Source: an uncultured Erythrobacter sp. (lineage in GTDB: Bacteria; Pseudomonadota; Alphaproteobacteria; Sphingomonadales; Sphingomonadaceae). Taken from it: a DNA stretch of 64,000 bases. The stretch is taken from positions 1,054,001-1,118,000 of the forward strand of contig CANKYI010000001.1 of assembly GCA_947488085.1 (NCBI GenBank), in the 5' to 3' direction. Shown in pieces: positions 17,459 to 27,264 of this stretch. How positions within the stretch are numbered: the stretch's first letter is position 1; each line of letters opens with the position of its first letter. A program made the translations under genes and the position numbers. The notes under the pieces were generated by a model that was not told the DNA's origin, made no database searches, and saw only the letters and a program-made list of their open reading frames with translations.

Positions 17459-19264
17459 TCAGGCTGCAGTGGCGAAAGCTTCTTCGGGAAGAGCCATCAT
17501 ATGCTCACTGCCCGCTTCCAACTTGCGCCTCAGAGCCCCTGCATCGGGCAAAAACCGTTCCATGTAATAGGACGCAGCCGTCATTTTCGCTTCATAGAAC
17601 GCTGCATCCACAGGCGCGCCTTCTAACGCCGCGCTCGCCGTCTTGGCCATTTTTAGCCAGAACAGACCCAGCGTCACGATACCCATAATGTGCATGTAGT
17701 GATGCGCGCCCGCACCCAGATGGTTCGGATTAGCCATGGCGTTGTTCATGAACCACATGGTCGCGGCTTTCTGTTCACCCAGAGCTTTCTCAAGCTTCTC
17801 AGCCATCTCAGCCGTCGCAGTGTTCAGCTTGGCAGAGGCGATTTCCTCGTCGATCATTGCAAAGAATGCCTGGATCGCGCGTCCGCCCTTACTGGCCAAT
17901 TTGCGTCCACACAGATCCATCGCCTGCACACCATTGGTTCCTTCGTAGATCATGGCGATGCGGCTATCGCGCACGAACTGCTCCATACCCCATTCTTTGA
18001 CATAGCCGTGACCGCCATAGACCTGTTGCATGTTGTTCGCGATGTCATAGCCCTTGTCAGTGCCATAACCCTTGATCACTGGAGTCATCAGGCCGATCAG
18101 GTCGTCTGCCAACTGGCGCTCTTCCTCTGTTTGAGCCTTATGCGTAAGGTCGACTTGCAAAGCGCCCCACATGCACAATGCCCGCATACCTTCGTTGAAG
18201 ACTTTCGCATCCATCAACATCCGACGCACATCGGGGTGCACAAAGATCGGATCGGCTTGCTTGTCAGGCTCGCTCGGACCGGTAAGTGCACGGCCCTGAC
18301 GACGGTCAAGCGCGTAGGTCACGGCATTTTGATACGAGACTTCGGCTTGCGCATAGCCCTGCATACCGACGCCCAAGCGCGCGGCGTTCATCATTACGAA
18401 CATCGCGGCGAGGCCTTTGTTCTCCTCACCGACCATATACCCGGTCGCGCCATCATAGTTCAGCACACAAGTAGCGTTGCCATGGATGCCCATCTTCTTC
18501 TCAATTGAGCCGCAAGACACAGCGTTACGCTCGCCCGGCTCACCATTCTCATCGAGAGTGAATTTGGGGACGATAAAGAGTGAGATGCCCTTGGAACTGT
18601 CCGGTGCACCAGGCGTCTTGGCCAGAACCAGGTGGATAATGTTGGTGGTCAGGTCATGCTCACCCGCAGAGATAAAGATCTTCGTGCCGGTGATCGCATA
18701 GCTGCCATCCGCCTGCGGCTCGGCCTTTGTTCGGATCATGCCCAGATCAGTGCCGCAATGTGGCTCGGTCAGGTTCATTGTGCCCGACCATTCGCCTGAG
18801 ATCATCTTGGGCAAGTAAGTCTCTTTCAGCTCTTGCGATGCAGCCACTTCAATCGCGGATGATGCTCCGTTGGTGAGCCCTGGATACATACCAAAAGCCT
18901 GGTTCGCAGTGCCCATGAACTCTTCGACAGCAAAACCCAAAACATGCGGCATCCCCTGCCCGCCAAATTCCTCTGGCTTAGCAATCGTGCCCCAACCACT
19001 CTCGACATAGGAGGCATAAGCTTCCTTGAACCCTTTGGGCGTTGTGACAGAGCCGTCTTCGTGCCGAGTACAGCCTTCTTCGTCGCCCGATTGGTTCAGA
19101 GGTGCGAGAACTTCTGCGCAAAACTTACCAGACTCGTTGATGATTGTGTCGATCATATCGGGCGTGGCGTTTTCAAAACCCGGCAGGTTTCCATAGCTTG
19201 CGAGGTCGAGCATTTCGTTGACGACGAAACGCATGTCACGGGTCGGAGCGGTATATGTTGGCAT
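17459..19264 (-). CDS. Acyl-CoA dehydrogenase, C-terminally extended class
   Basis: A 601-residue flavoprotein of the acyl-CoA dehydrogenase superfamily; the extra C-terminal domain places it with the ~600-residue class that includes DmdC-like enzymes, not the 380-residue classical ones. FAD/acyl-CoA contacts are seen in NLTEPHCGTDLG and ITGTKIFISAGEHD; the Glu-containing C-terminal motif is IYEGTNGVQAMDL near residue 440. The start at 19264 (MPTYTAPTRDM) with AAGGGGAT upstream is chosen; the open frame extends further but lacks conserved sequence. A MerR regulator lies directly upstream on the same strand, as is common for acyl-CoA catabolic operons. The acyl substrate cannot be told. Confidence 0.9.
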   Translation of the reverse strand: MPTYTAPTRDMRFVVNEMLDLASYGNLPGFENATPDMIDTIINESGKFCAEVLAPLNQSGDEEGCTRHEDGSVTTPKGFKEAYASYVESGWGTIAKPEEFGGQGMPHVLGFAVEEFMGTANQAFGMYPGLTNGASSAIEVAASQELKETYLPKMISGEWSGTMNLTEPHCGTDLGMIRTKAEPQADGSYAITGTKIFISAGEHDLTTNIIHLVLAKTPGAPDSSKGISLFIVPKFTLDENGEPGERNAVSCGSIEKKMGIHGNATCVLNYDGATGYMVGEENKGLAAMFVMMNAARLGVGMQGYAQAEVSYQNAVTYALDRRQGRALTGPSEPDKQADPIFVHPDVRRMLMDAKVFNEGMRALCMWGALQVDLTHKAQTEEERQLADDLIGLMTPVIKGYGTDKGYDIANNMQQVYGGHGYVKEWGMEQFVRDSRIAMIYEGTNGVQAMDLCGRKLASKGGRAIQAFFAMIDEEIASAKLNTATAEMAEKLEKALGEQKAATMWFMNNAMANPNHLGAGAHHYMHIMGIVTLGLFWLKMAKTASAALEGAPVDAAFYEAKMTAASYYMERFLPDAGALRRKLEAGSEHMMALPEEAFATAA

Positions 19265-19314
19265 CAGGAGATCCCCTTCTGAGCTTGGATGAGCAAATGT
19301 GAAATTGTGGCGTA

Positions 19315-19770
19315 TCAGCCCAGATCGAGCGTTTCGATCTCGCTGACAAACCCGGTAAGTTCTTTGATCGATGAATCGATGTCGGCACGCTGCGACTTGA
19401 GTTTCGCGATGTGAGCTTTGCATCGTTCAATCGTAACGCGACGCTGCTCAACCCGGCCATCACCAAGGTCGTACAGATCGATCATCTCGCGGATTTCGGT
19501 GAGGCTAAACCCGACATTCTTGGCCCGCATGATCCATGCGAGGCGTGCGCGATCGCGCTTTGAATAGACACGGGTCAATCCGACGCGAGCCGGATTGATC
19601 AACCCTTCATCCTCATAAAAGCGCAAAGCGCGCGCGGTGCAGCCAAATTCCGAAGTCAGGTCGGAAATGGAGAATTGCTCGCGGCTGAGTTTGTCGGGGC
19701 GGTCGAGATGCGCGCCATTGCCGATAGGGCCTTCGGGCGCGGCGGTCTTGTGATCGGGTGCTGTAGCCAT
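19315..19770 (-). CDS. MerR-family transcriptional regulator (LiuR-like)
   Basis: A 151-residue regulator. Residues about 33-100 form the MerR winged helix (FSISDLTSEFGCTARALRFYEDEGLI), followed by a dimerisation coiled coil (RVEQRRVTIERCKAHIAKLKSQ). There is no cysteine cluster of the metal-sensing kind. MerR proteins of this build next to acyl-CoA dehydrogenases often control fatty-acid or branched-chain amino-acid degradation (LiuR/PsrA-like context). The gap to the dehydrogenase is 50 bases, so it may be cotranscribed or autoregulate the pair. Confidence 0.85.
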   Translation of the reverse strand: MATAPDHKTAAPEGPIGNGAHLDRPDKLSREQFSISDLTSEFGCTARALRFYEDEGLINPARVGLTRVYSKRDRARLAWIMRAKNVGFSLTEIREMIDLYDLGDGRVEQRRVTIERCKAHIAKLKSQRADIDSSIKELTGFVSEIETLDLG

Positions 19771-19802
19771 GACCGATTCACTACCTTACCTTTACGTGAG
19801 CG

Positions 19803-20204
19803 TCAAGTCTTGACCCTTACGAGAGCAACCGTGTCGTCCACTTCGGCATTAAGCATGCGGTAAAAGCAGCTTGTCTCGCCCGTATGGCAAGTTGGACCTG
19901 CGGGAGTTGCGGCAATGACCAGCGCATCCTGATCGCAATCGACGCGGATCTCTTCCACCTTCAACACGTTTCCGGACGTCTCCCCCTTCATCCAAAGAGC
20001 GTTGCGAGAGCGGGACCAGAAGTGTATTTTGCCTGTGGATCTGGTGAGACCAAGCGCTTCCTCGTTCATAAATGCAACGACCAGCACATCTTTGCTCAGC
20101 GCATCGACCACCACACAGGTAAGCAATCCGTTCGAATCGAATTTGGGTGCGAAGTGGGACCCAGTCTCGCGTTCTTGCGATGTAAGCGGTGCAGAAGAGG
20201 ACAA
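19803..20204 (-). CDS. hisI: Phosphoribosyl-AMP cyclohydrolase
   Basis: A 133-residue enzyme opening the purine ring of phosphoribosyl-AMP, step three of histidine synthesis. It shows the conserved core VVAFMNEEAL, the metal-ligand region VDCDQDALV and the C-H-T-G-E-T-S-C segment. It is the stand-alone HisI without the pyrophosphohydrolase domain found in HisIE fusions; no other his genes are present. Confidence 0.95.
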   Translation of the reverse strand: MSSSAPLTSQERETGSHFAPKFDSNGLLTCVVVDALSKDVLVVAFMNEEALGLTRSTGKIHFWSRSRNALWMKGETSGNVLKVEEIRVDCDQDALVIAATPAGPTCHTGETSCFYRMLNAEVDDTVALVRVKT

Positions 20205-20546
20205 GGCAAAGTCTCCAAATGGAACATAAACACGTTTAAGCGCGGCAGACGGTGGGTCTTATGCGACGATTTGTTGCACGATAACAACAGACGCTCACGA
20301 AAATTTGCGTATTCGAGCGTTAACCCTTCACCATCGGTAAGATGAATGGAAGAAGGCTGCCATTGAGTGTGCAAACGCTCATCCACCAATTATCCGGTGT
20401 CATACGACGCCAGGTTCAGGGGGTGGTCGATCAGAGCTAGCCGCGGGGGGTTAGCATGATCGTTTGAACGATGAGGGATTGGATCCTGATAGCGAAGTTA
20501 GGGGGTCGCTGTCTGAGCTCTTTTTGAGCGGTTCCGTACCATTTCG
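20205..20546. other. Intergenic region between hisI and comF
   Basis: About 340 bases without a credible gene; it should hold the hisI promoter. The only structure I can point to is a 14-base palindrome, ATCGTT-TG-AACGAT at 20459-20472, which could be an operator. A T-run at 20520-20525 has no convincing stem before it. Confidence 0.4.
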
Positions 20547-21377
20547 TCACGTGGCGCCCGGGGCTGTAATGGCCTCGGGCGTTTCGCTTTTCTGGGTCCG
20601 ATTTCGCCCGCTTGGTCCCATACCCTGCCCATCAATCACCCGCGCAAAACATGCGATCCGCACTGATTGCGCCCCTGCGTCCAGTAGCGCAAGCACACAT
20701 GCATCACTGGTCGCGCCGCTGGTCAATACGTCGTCGACCAAGATGACATCGCGACCGACGATCTGCTCACTTCGACCAGGACGGATCGTGATTGCGCCTG
20801 ACAGTGCTGCTTTTCGTTCATCACCGCCCAATCCGCCGAGGCTGGGGGTTTGCTTGTGCCGGATCAGTGCATCAACGATCAACTCACCCTTGCCCCGCTT
20901 TGCGATATCACGCGCAAGCATCGCTGCTTGATTGAACCCACGCCGCCATAACCGCCAGCGGTGCAATGGAACGGGCGCGAGCACCGGCAATTGCCCACCG
21001 CTCGCCAGCGGGATGCGCGAGGCCATCAACTGCCCCAACAGCGGAGCGAGCGCGATTTTGCCGCCGTGTTTGTATGACAGGATGAGCTTACGCGAGGCGT
21101 CGTTGTAAATGCTCGCTGCGATGATTCCCGAATGCAACGGCGGTGTGGTCGCACACTCATAACAAGTCTGGGACTTCGCCGCCGCGGCGCTTCCCATGGG
21201 ACGTTGGCAGCTCTTGCAGGAGGGATCGCCCGGCACGTCCAGATCGCCCCAGCAGTCGACGCACAGCCCGCCCTGCGCCGCAATCGCGTCTCCGCAAAGC
21301 GGACAACGTGGCGGATAGACCAGGTCGATGACCGGTCTCAAACCCTCGGCAAGTTGCGACCCCAGCCCCATGCGCAT
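20547..21377 (-). CDS. ComF-family phosphoribosyltransferase-like protein
   Basis: A 276-residue ComF/GntX-type protein. The N-terminal part has a four-cysteine zinc-binding module (PRCPLCGDAI, CVDCWGDL, CKSCQRP, CYEC), and the C-terminal part is a PRTase fold with the PRPP loop VILVDDVLTSGAT near residue 225. ComF proteins take part in DNA uptake in competent bacteria; in alphaproteobacteria the role is unproven. The start is uncertain (21371, 21377 or up to 21425). It is divergent from the methyltransferase gene at 21431, a pairing often seen in this group. Confidence 0.88.
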   Translation of the reverse strand: MRMGLGSQLAEGLRPVIDLVYPPRCPLCGDAIAAQGGLCVDCWGDLDVPGDPSCKSCQRPMGSAAAAKSQTCYECATTPPLHSGIIAASIYNDASRKLILSYKHGGKIALAPLLGQLMASRIPLASGGQLPVLAPVPLHRWRLWRRGFNQAAMLARDIAKRGKGELIVDALIRHKQTPSLGGLGGDERKAALSGAITIRPGRSEQIVGRDVILVDDVLTSGATSDACVLALLDAGAQSVRIACFARVIDGQGMGPSGRNRTQKSETPEAITAPGAT

Positions 21378-21430
21378 CTGTCTGGCATGGCTTGCACTGC
21401 ATAGGCAAGCACGGCAGTGAAGCACACATC

Positions 21431-22180
21431 ATGAACAGTGCCCCTCCCCGTATCTTCGATCGACGCCAAGCCTCTGCTAAATGGGCCCGCGCTCGTGCTC
21501 GCCAGAGTGGCAGTGGCGCGACTTATCTCGCCGATACGATGGCTGAGGATGTGCTGGAGCGGATCGACTTCATGCGGTTCGAACCTGCGCGCGCACTGAT
21601 CATCGGTGACGCCTCGCGCAGGTTGTCGGACGCGCTTGCTGAGCGCGGGGCTAAGGGGCAGATCGGCCTTCTGGGCGAATTCGAAGAGGAACAACCCGGC
21701 CCGACCGCCATGTTCGATCTGATCGTCCATCTGCTCGGACTTGGGATGGTCAATGATCTGCCAGGGGCGCTGATCCATGCCCGCAACGCACTTGCCGAGA
21801 GAGGTCTGTTCGTTGCTGCTTTTCCCGGCGCGGGCAGCCTACCAGTCTTACGCGAAGTGATGCTTGCCGCGGACGATGAGCGGCCCGCAGCGCGTATCCA
21901 TCCGCAAGTCGACAATCGCGCCGCCACTGCCTTGCTAGAACGGGCTGGTTTTGCGCGGCAAGTTGTCGACAGCTATCCCTTGCGGGTCCGTTTCCCCAGC
22001 CTTGAACGCATGCTCAACGACTTGCGCGACCATGGTATTACCAGTTCGCTCGCCAGTCCCGCGCCATGGATCACTAGAGCTGGCCTAAAGCGTGCGAGTG
22101 CGGCGTTTGACTCATTGCGGGACGAGGACGGCAAAGTGACTGAAACCTTTGAAATCCTGGTTCTGACTGGGTGGCGTTAG
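21431..22180 (+). CDS. SAM-dependent methyltransferase-like protein (NDUFAF5/BioC-like)
   Basis: A 249-residue protein resembling the class I methyltransferase group close to BioC and the mitochondrial complex I assembly factor NDUFAF5. It starts with the typical PPRIFDRRQASAKWARA segment, then ARALIIGDAS in place of the glycine-rich SAM loop, FDLIVHLLGLGMVNDLP and a LFVAAFPGAGSL strand. The glycine-rich motif I is weak, so SAM use is inferred from the fold family. The start at 21431 is chosen over an upstream ATG at 21392 because family sequence begins here. The stop overlaps the convergent ppdK by four bases. Confidence 0.8.
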   Translation: MNSAPPRIFDRRQASAKWARARARQSGSGATYLADTMAEDVLERIDFMRFEPARALIIGDASRRLSDALAERGAKGQIGLLGEFEEEQPGPTAMFDLIVHLLGLGMVNDLPGALIHARNALAERGLFVAAFPGAGSLPVLREVMLAADDERPAARIHPQVDNRAATALLERAGFARQVVDSYPLRVRFPSLERMLNDLRDHGITSSLASPAPWITRAGLKRASAAFDSLRDEDGKVTETFEILVLTGWR

Positions 22181-24843
22181 CTCTTTAGGCCCGCCTGAGC
22201 CGCCGCCAATCGTGCAATCGGCACTCGGTATGGGGAGGCACTGACGTAGTCCAACCCGACCTTTTCACAGAATGCGATGCTGGCCGGATCGCCGCCATGT
22301 TCGCCGCAAATGCCAAGCTTGATGTCGGCGCGGGTCGCCCTGCCTCGCTCTGCTGCAAGTTCGACCAGTTGTCCGACGCCTTCGACGTCGAGACTCACAA
22401 AAGGATCGCGAGCGAATATGCCCTTATCGACGTAAGGAGCTAAGAACCTTGCAGAATCATCGCGGCTAACTCCCAATGTCGTCTGCGTCAGATCGTTCGT
22501 GCCAAAGCTGAAGAACGCGCCCTCATGCGCGATCTCTCCCGCCATCAAAGCCGCCCGAGGCAATTCGATCATTGTGCCGACGAGATACTCGACCCGCGCG
22601 CCCTTTTCGGCAAAGACCTCGTCTGCAACCCGTTCCACCAAAGTGCGCAGGATTGCCAGCTCTTTGCGGGTCGCCACCAGCGGCACCATCACCTCCGGCA
22701 ATGGCGCATCGCCCGATGCAGCCTGCACATCGCATGCCGCCTCGAAGATCGCGCGCGCCTGCATCTCGTATATCTCAGGGTATGTGATCCCTAGGCGGCA
22801 GCCACGGTGCCCCAGCATCGGGTTGAACTCATGCAGCTCATCAGCTCTCCGACGCAAGTGATCCACACCCAGCCCCGTCGCATCAGCGAGGTCTGCGAAC
22901 TCCTCATCGCGCGTCGGCAGGAACTCATGCAAGGGCGGATCAAGCAGCCGGATCGTGCAAGGAAGACCAGTCATCACTTCGAAGATAGCGGTGAAGTCCG
23001 CGCGCTGTTCTGGTAACAGCTGTTCCAATGCGCGGCGACGCCCGGCTTCATCTTCGGCGAGGATCATCTGGCGCACCGCGCTAATGCGGGAGGCATCGAA
23101 GAACATGTGCTCTGTGCGGCACAGCCCGATCCCCTCCGCGCCGAACTGACGCGCCATTTTGCAGTCTGCCGGAGTCTCTGCATTGGTGCGCACGCGCATC
23201 CGGCGCAGCTCATCGGCCCATTCCATCAGAGTGCCAAAGTCGCCCACCAGCTCTGGCTCAACGGTTGGCACGATGCCCAGCATCACCTGACCGTTTGCGC
23301 CGTCCAGCGTGATCTCATCGCCCTCTTTCAATTCCGCATCGCCGATCCGCAAAGTGCGTCCGTCGCGGTCAATCGACACACCGTTCGCGCCAGAGACGCA
23401 AGGGCGGCCCATGCCGCGCGCAACCACCGCCGCGTGGCTCGTCATGCCGCCACGCGCAGTCAGGATGCCTTGCGCTGCGTGCATACCATGGATGTCCTCG
23501 GGACTGGTCTCAACCCGAACCAGGATGACCTTGTCTCCGCGCCCCGCCCATTGCTCGGCCGTGTCTGCATCCAGCACGATCTTGCCTGCCGCCGCGCCCG
23601 GTGATGCCGGGAGGCCTGTGGTCAACACATTGCGCGCCGCATCGGGGTCAAGCGTCGGGTGCAGCAACTGGTCAAGAGCCATCGGGTCAACCCGGCCAAC
23701 CGCCTCGCGTTTGTCGATCAGCCCTTCACCCACCATGTCCACCGCCATCTTCAGCGCAGCCTTAGCCGTCCGCTTGCCAGAGCGCGTTTGCAGCATCCAC
23801 AGCTTGCCGCGCTCCACCGTGAACTCAATGTCCTGCATGTCGCGGTAGTGCGCCTCTAACAGGTCGAACACGCGCGCCAACTCGCCGTAAGCCTCTGGCA
23901 TGGCCTCTTCCATCGATAGCGGCTTTGCGCCCGCCGCCTCTCGTGCAGCCATTGTCAGGTATTGCGGCGTGCGGATGCCAGCGACCACGTCTTCGCCTTG
24001 CGCGTTGATCAGGTATTCGCCGTAATAGGCGCGTGTTCCGGTCGCGGGATCGCGGGTGAAGGCGACACCGGTCGCGCTTGTCTCACCCATATTGCCGAAC
24101 ACCATCGCTTGCACGTTGACCGCCGTGCCCCAGTCGGCGGGGATGTCGTTGAGGCGGCGGTATACCTTCGCCCGGTCGCTATCCCAGCTGTCGAACACGG
24201 CTGCAATTGCGCCCCATAGCTGCTCTGTCACATCCTGTGGGAACGGGCGGCCAAGCTCGCTTTCAACGATGCCCTTGAACTCTGCAACCAGCGTCTTCCA
24301 GTCATCGGCAGACAGCTCTGTATCCGCGTAGAAGCCGTTGTCTTCCTTAGTGATCTCCAGCGCCTCTTCGAACAGTCCATGATCGAGGCCCAGCACCACA
24401 TCGGAGTACATCTGAACGAAGCGGCGATAGCTGTCCCATGCGAACCGCTCATCCCCGCTTGTCGCCGCAAGCCCTTCGACCGTTGCATCGTTCAGGCCAA
24501 GGTTCAGCACCGTGTCCATCATCCCCGGCATCGATACGCGCGCGCCGGAGCGGACCGACACCAGCAGCGGGTCAGTTGCATCACCAAGCCGCTTGCCAAC
24601 AGCCGCCTCGATGTGAGCCAGCGCTGTCGTCACATCCGCTCGCAGAGCATCGGAGAAGTCCGCCCCTTCGCGCAGGTATCGCACGCTTTCCTCGGTCGTG
24701 ATGGTGAAGCCCGGAGGCACTGGCAATCCGATACTCGCCATCTCAGCGAGGTTTGCACCCTTGCCACCAGTAATCGTCTTGTCCTTCTGCCGAGCGTCAG
24801 AGTGGGGTGCGTTGCCGCCGAAGGTGTAGACCGTATTGCTCAT
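22177..24843 (-). CDS. ppdK: Pyruvate, phosphate dikinase
   Basis: An 888-residue enzyme interconverting pyruvate, ATP and phosphate with phosphoenolpyruvate, AMP and PPi. Visible are the N-terminal ATP-grasp start GGKGANLAEM, the phosphohistidine domain GGMTSHAAVVARGMG near residue 465, the PEP-domain segments CRTEHMFFDASR and HRGCRLGITYPEIYEMQ, and the C-terminal FGTNDLTQTTLG. Length is normal. In alphaproteobacteria it can serve gluconeogenesis or PPi-linked glycolysis. The gap to the preceding glyS is 108 bases. Confidence 0.97.
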   Translation of the reverse strand: MSNTVYTFGGNAPHSDARQKDKTITGGKGANLAEMASIGLPVPPGFTITTEESVRYLREGADFSDALRADVTTALAHIEAAVGKRLGDATDPLLVSVRSGARVSMPGMMDTVLNLGLNDATVEGLAATSGDERFAWDSYRRFVQMYSDVVLGLDHGLFEEALEITKEDNGFYADTELSADDWKTLVAEFKGIVESELGRPFPQDVTEQLWGAIAAVFDSWDSDRAKVYRRLNDIPADWGTAVNVQAMVFGNMGETSATGVAFTRDPATGTRAYYGEYLINAQGEDVVAGIRTPQYLTMAAREAAGAKPLSMEEAMPEAYGELARVFDLLEAHYRDMQDIEFTVERGKLWMLQTRSGKRTAKAALKMAVDMVGEGLIDKREAVGRVDPMALDQLLHPTLDPDAARNVLTTGLPASPGAAAGKIVLDADTAEQWAGRGDKVILVRVETSPEDIHGMHAAQGILTARGGMTSHAAVVARGMGRPCVSGANGVSIDRDGRTLRIGDAELKEGDEITLDGANGQVMLGIVPTVEPELVGDFGTLMEWADELRRMRVRTNAETPADCKMARQFGAEGIGLCRTEHMFFDASRISAVRQMILAEDEAGRRRALEQLLPEQRADFTAIFEVMTGLPCTIRLLDPPLHEFLPTRDEEFADLADATGLGVDHLRRRADELHEFNPMLGHRGCRLGITYPEIYEMQARAIFEAACDVQAASGDAPLPEVMVPLVATRKELAILRTLVERVADEVFAEKGARVEYLVGTMIELPRAALMAGEIAHEGAFFSFGTNDLTQTTLGVSRDDSARFLAPYVDKGIFARDPFVSLDVEGVGQLVELAAERGRATRADIKLGICGEHGGDPASIAFCEKVGLDYVSASPYRVPIARLAAAQAGLKS

Positions 24844-24951
24844 GGATAAGCCCTTTTTGGGGTCATGTGACCGTGTGACATGGACCGCATGTTACACGCT
24901 TTAGTAGGAAAACACCCAAGGGGTGCGTTTGAGGTCGTGGCCCGCGTCATC

Positions 24952-27264
24952 TCAGCCTTCGATTCGGCTAAAATCGGCGACATTGCCGACCGCTTTTGTG
25001 AAGCGCGCCAACAGGTTAAGTCTCGCCTCGCGTTTGTTAGGGTCGCTATCATTGACCGTCACATCCTCAAAAAACGCATCGATAGGCCCGCGTAATGTCG
25101 CAAGCGCGGCCATCGCATCCTCAAACCGCTCTTCGGATACTGCCGAGGCCGCTTTAGGCGCCGCATCAGCAAGCGCGTCAATCAGCGCCTTTTCCGCTGT
25201 TTCGGCAGTGTAGGAAAGGTCTTTACCATCGAGGTTTTCTGGAGCGCTCCATTCCTCTTTCTTGAGGATGTTCGCTGCGCGTTTGTAGCCTGCGAGAAGG
25301 TTGGTGCCGTTATCGGTTTCGATGAAGCTCTGGAGAGCTTTCACGCGAGCGAGTAGCCGGACAAGATCGTCTTCTCCGCCCAGTGCAAACACCGCGTCGA
25401 TTAGATCGTGGCGAACGCCTGCTTCGCGTTGCTGGACTTTGAGACGGTCTGCGAAGAAGTCGAGAAGCGCTTCTCGATATGCAACAAACCTCAGGAATTC
25501 GAATACGCCGCAGTCTTGAAGTTCGTAGTCGTAAAGTTCTCTTGTGTCGTCGTAATCGTAGTACTCGATGAGCAAAAGCTTGCTGAAATCTGGATCCTCG
25601 AAGAGATCAGAATCTGGATCAACAGGACTAGGCACAATGTACCAACCCTCGGTCCCATCGTCGCTTTTGTAGGCTGTGCGCCCAATTGACAGACAAGCGA
25701 GGCGGTCCTCCGCACGCCAATCATAGATCAACTCACGATAAGAGCGTTCGACAAGACGCTCGAGGGGCAGTCTAATTTGGTTTCGCTCCAATGATGCCAA
25801 AACACCAATTGATGCTCGACGAAGCGCAAAAGGATCTTTCGAGCCAGTTGGATGCAAATCCGCCATGAAGAATTGGAAAAGGTTATCCAGTTTATCCGCC
25901 AACGACACCGCCACCGTCACCGGAGCAGTCGGCACCACATCGCCCTGCCCCACCGGCTTGTAGTGATCGCGGATTGCATCGGAGACTTCTTGCGGCAAGC
26001 CCTCTTTCGCCGCGTAATATCCACCCATGAGGCCTTGCAGCTCAGGAAACTCGCTAACCATCTCGGTCACTAGGTCCGCCTTGCACAAACGCGCCGCTTG
26101 CTCGGCCAAGTCGGGGTCACCTTTGACAATGCCTTCTTCGCACAACCACCGCGCCAACTTCGCAACCCGGTCAACCTTATCGGCCACGGTGCCAAGCTTC
26201 TCATGGAAGGTGATCCGCTCCAGACCCTTGGCGTGCTCATCGAGCGTTTTCTTCTGATCCAGCTCCCAGAAGAAGCGCGCATCGGAAAGCCGAGCAGCGA
26301 GGACCTTGCGATTGCCATCGACCACCACGGCGGGGTCTTCGGCTGCAATGTTTGCCGTGCAGATAAAAGCGTTGGCGAGGCTGGTTGTGCCATCGGGCGC
26401 GCGCTCTTCGCAGACGAAGTATTTCTGGTTCACACGCGCGGTGAGCTGAATTGTCTCTGGCGGCACATCGAGAAAATCATCCTCGAACCGACCCAGCAAA
26501 GGCACCGGCCATTCGGTCAGGCCAGCATTCTCAACCACCAGACCTTCGTCTTCGACCACGGTCAAACCAGCAGCCTTGGCCGCTTTGCGAGCGCCCTCGC
26601 GAATGATGCCAGCGCGTTCCTCATGGTCGACCAAGACACAGGCGTCGCGCAATTTCTCTGCGTAATCGTCCGCCCCCGCGATCTCAATCTCGCCATCGGA
26701 ATGGAAGCGGTGGCCGCGCGTAACGCGTCCGCTGGCTAGGCCATCGGTGACACACGGCACGACTTCTCCGTCCAACAACGCCACGATGCCGGATAGCGGG
26801 CGAACCCAGCGTGTGCTCTCACTGCTGATCGATGCCGCGCCCCAGCGCATACTTTTGGGCCAAGAGAAATCGCGGATGATCGCAGGGATTGCGGCAGCGA
26901 GCAGGTCAGCAACCGCCTGACCCGGCTTCTCAATCACCGCGAAATAGGTCTCGCGTCCTTTGACCTCGCGCACTTCCAACTGGTCGCGTGTGACGCCGTT
27001 CTTGCGGCAGAACCCATCGACCGCCTGATCGGGCGCGCCCACAGGAGGCCCCTTTGCCTCATCATGCACAGCCTCCGTTTCGGTCGGCAGCCCGCGCGCA
27101 ATCAGTGCAAGGCGGCGCGGCGTCGACCAGATGGTGAGGTCGCCGACTTCTACGCCAGCGGCATCCATTTCGCGGCGCAGCAGCTTTTCCAGCTCGCCGC
27201 GCGCACCCTTTTGCATGCGCGCCGGTATCTCTTCACAGCGCAATTCGAGGAGGAAATCAGCCAT
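24952..27264 (-). CDS. glyS: Glycyl-tRNA synthetase beta subunit
   Basis: A 770-residue beta subunit of the alpha2beta2 GlyRS; it includes the HD-like and tRNA-binding regions. It starts [18 protein letters not shown], the family N-terminus, so 27264 is preferred over 27279. Its ATG overlaps the glyQ stop by one base (TAATG), implying coupled translation of the stoichiometric partner. Most homologues have about 690 residues; here an extra acidic, tyrosine-rich block near residues 525-588 (containing IEYYDYDDTRELYDYEL) accounts for the length and is lower in GC than its surroundings. Confidence 0.96.
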   Translation of the reverse strand: MADFLLELRCEEIPARMQKGARGELEKLLRREMDAAGVEVGDLTIWSTPRRLALIARGLPTETEAVHDEAKGPPVGAPDQAVDGFCRKNGVTRDQLEVREVKGRETYFAVIEKPGQAVADLLAAAIPAIIRDFSWPKSMRWGAASISSESTRWVRPLSGIVALLDGEVVPCVTDGLASGRVTRGHRFHSDGEIEIAGADDYAEKLRDACVLVDHEERAGIIREGARKAAKAAGLTVVEDEGLVVENAGLTEWPVPLLGRFEDDFLDVPPETIQLTARVNQKYFVCEERAPDGTTSLANAFICTANIAAEDPAVVVDGNRKVLAARLSDARFFWELDQKKTLDEHAKGLERITFHEKLGTVADKVDRVAKLARWLCEEGIVKGDPDLAEQAARLCKADLVTEMVSEFPELQGLMGGYYAAKEGLPQEVSDAIRDHYKPVGQGDVVPTAPVTVAVSLADKLDNLFQFFMADLHPTGSKDPFALRRASIGVLASLERNQIRLPLERLVERSYRELIYDWRAEDRLACLSIGRTAYKSDDGTEGWYIVPSPVDPDSDLFEDPDFSKLLLIEYYDYDDTRELYDYELQDCGVFEFLRFVAYREALLDFFADRLKVQQREAGVRHDLIDAVFALGGEDDLVRLLARVKALQSFIETDNGTNLLAGYKRAANILKKEEWSAPENLDGKDLSYTAETAEKALIDALADAAPKAASAVSEERFEDAMAALATLRGPIDAFFEDVTVNDSDPNKREARLNLLARFTKAVGNVADFSRIEG

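Noticed and set aside
20553-20585. GC-rich hairpin near the 3' end of comF
   Set aside because: It lies inside the comF coding region and is not followed by a T-run on either strand, so it is not called a terminator.
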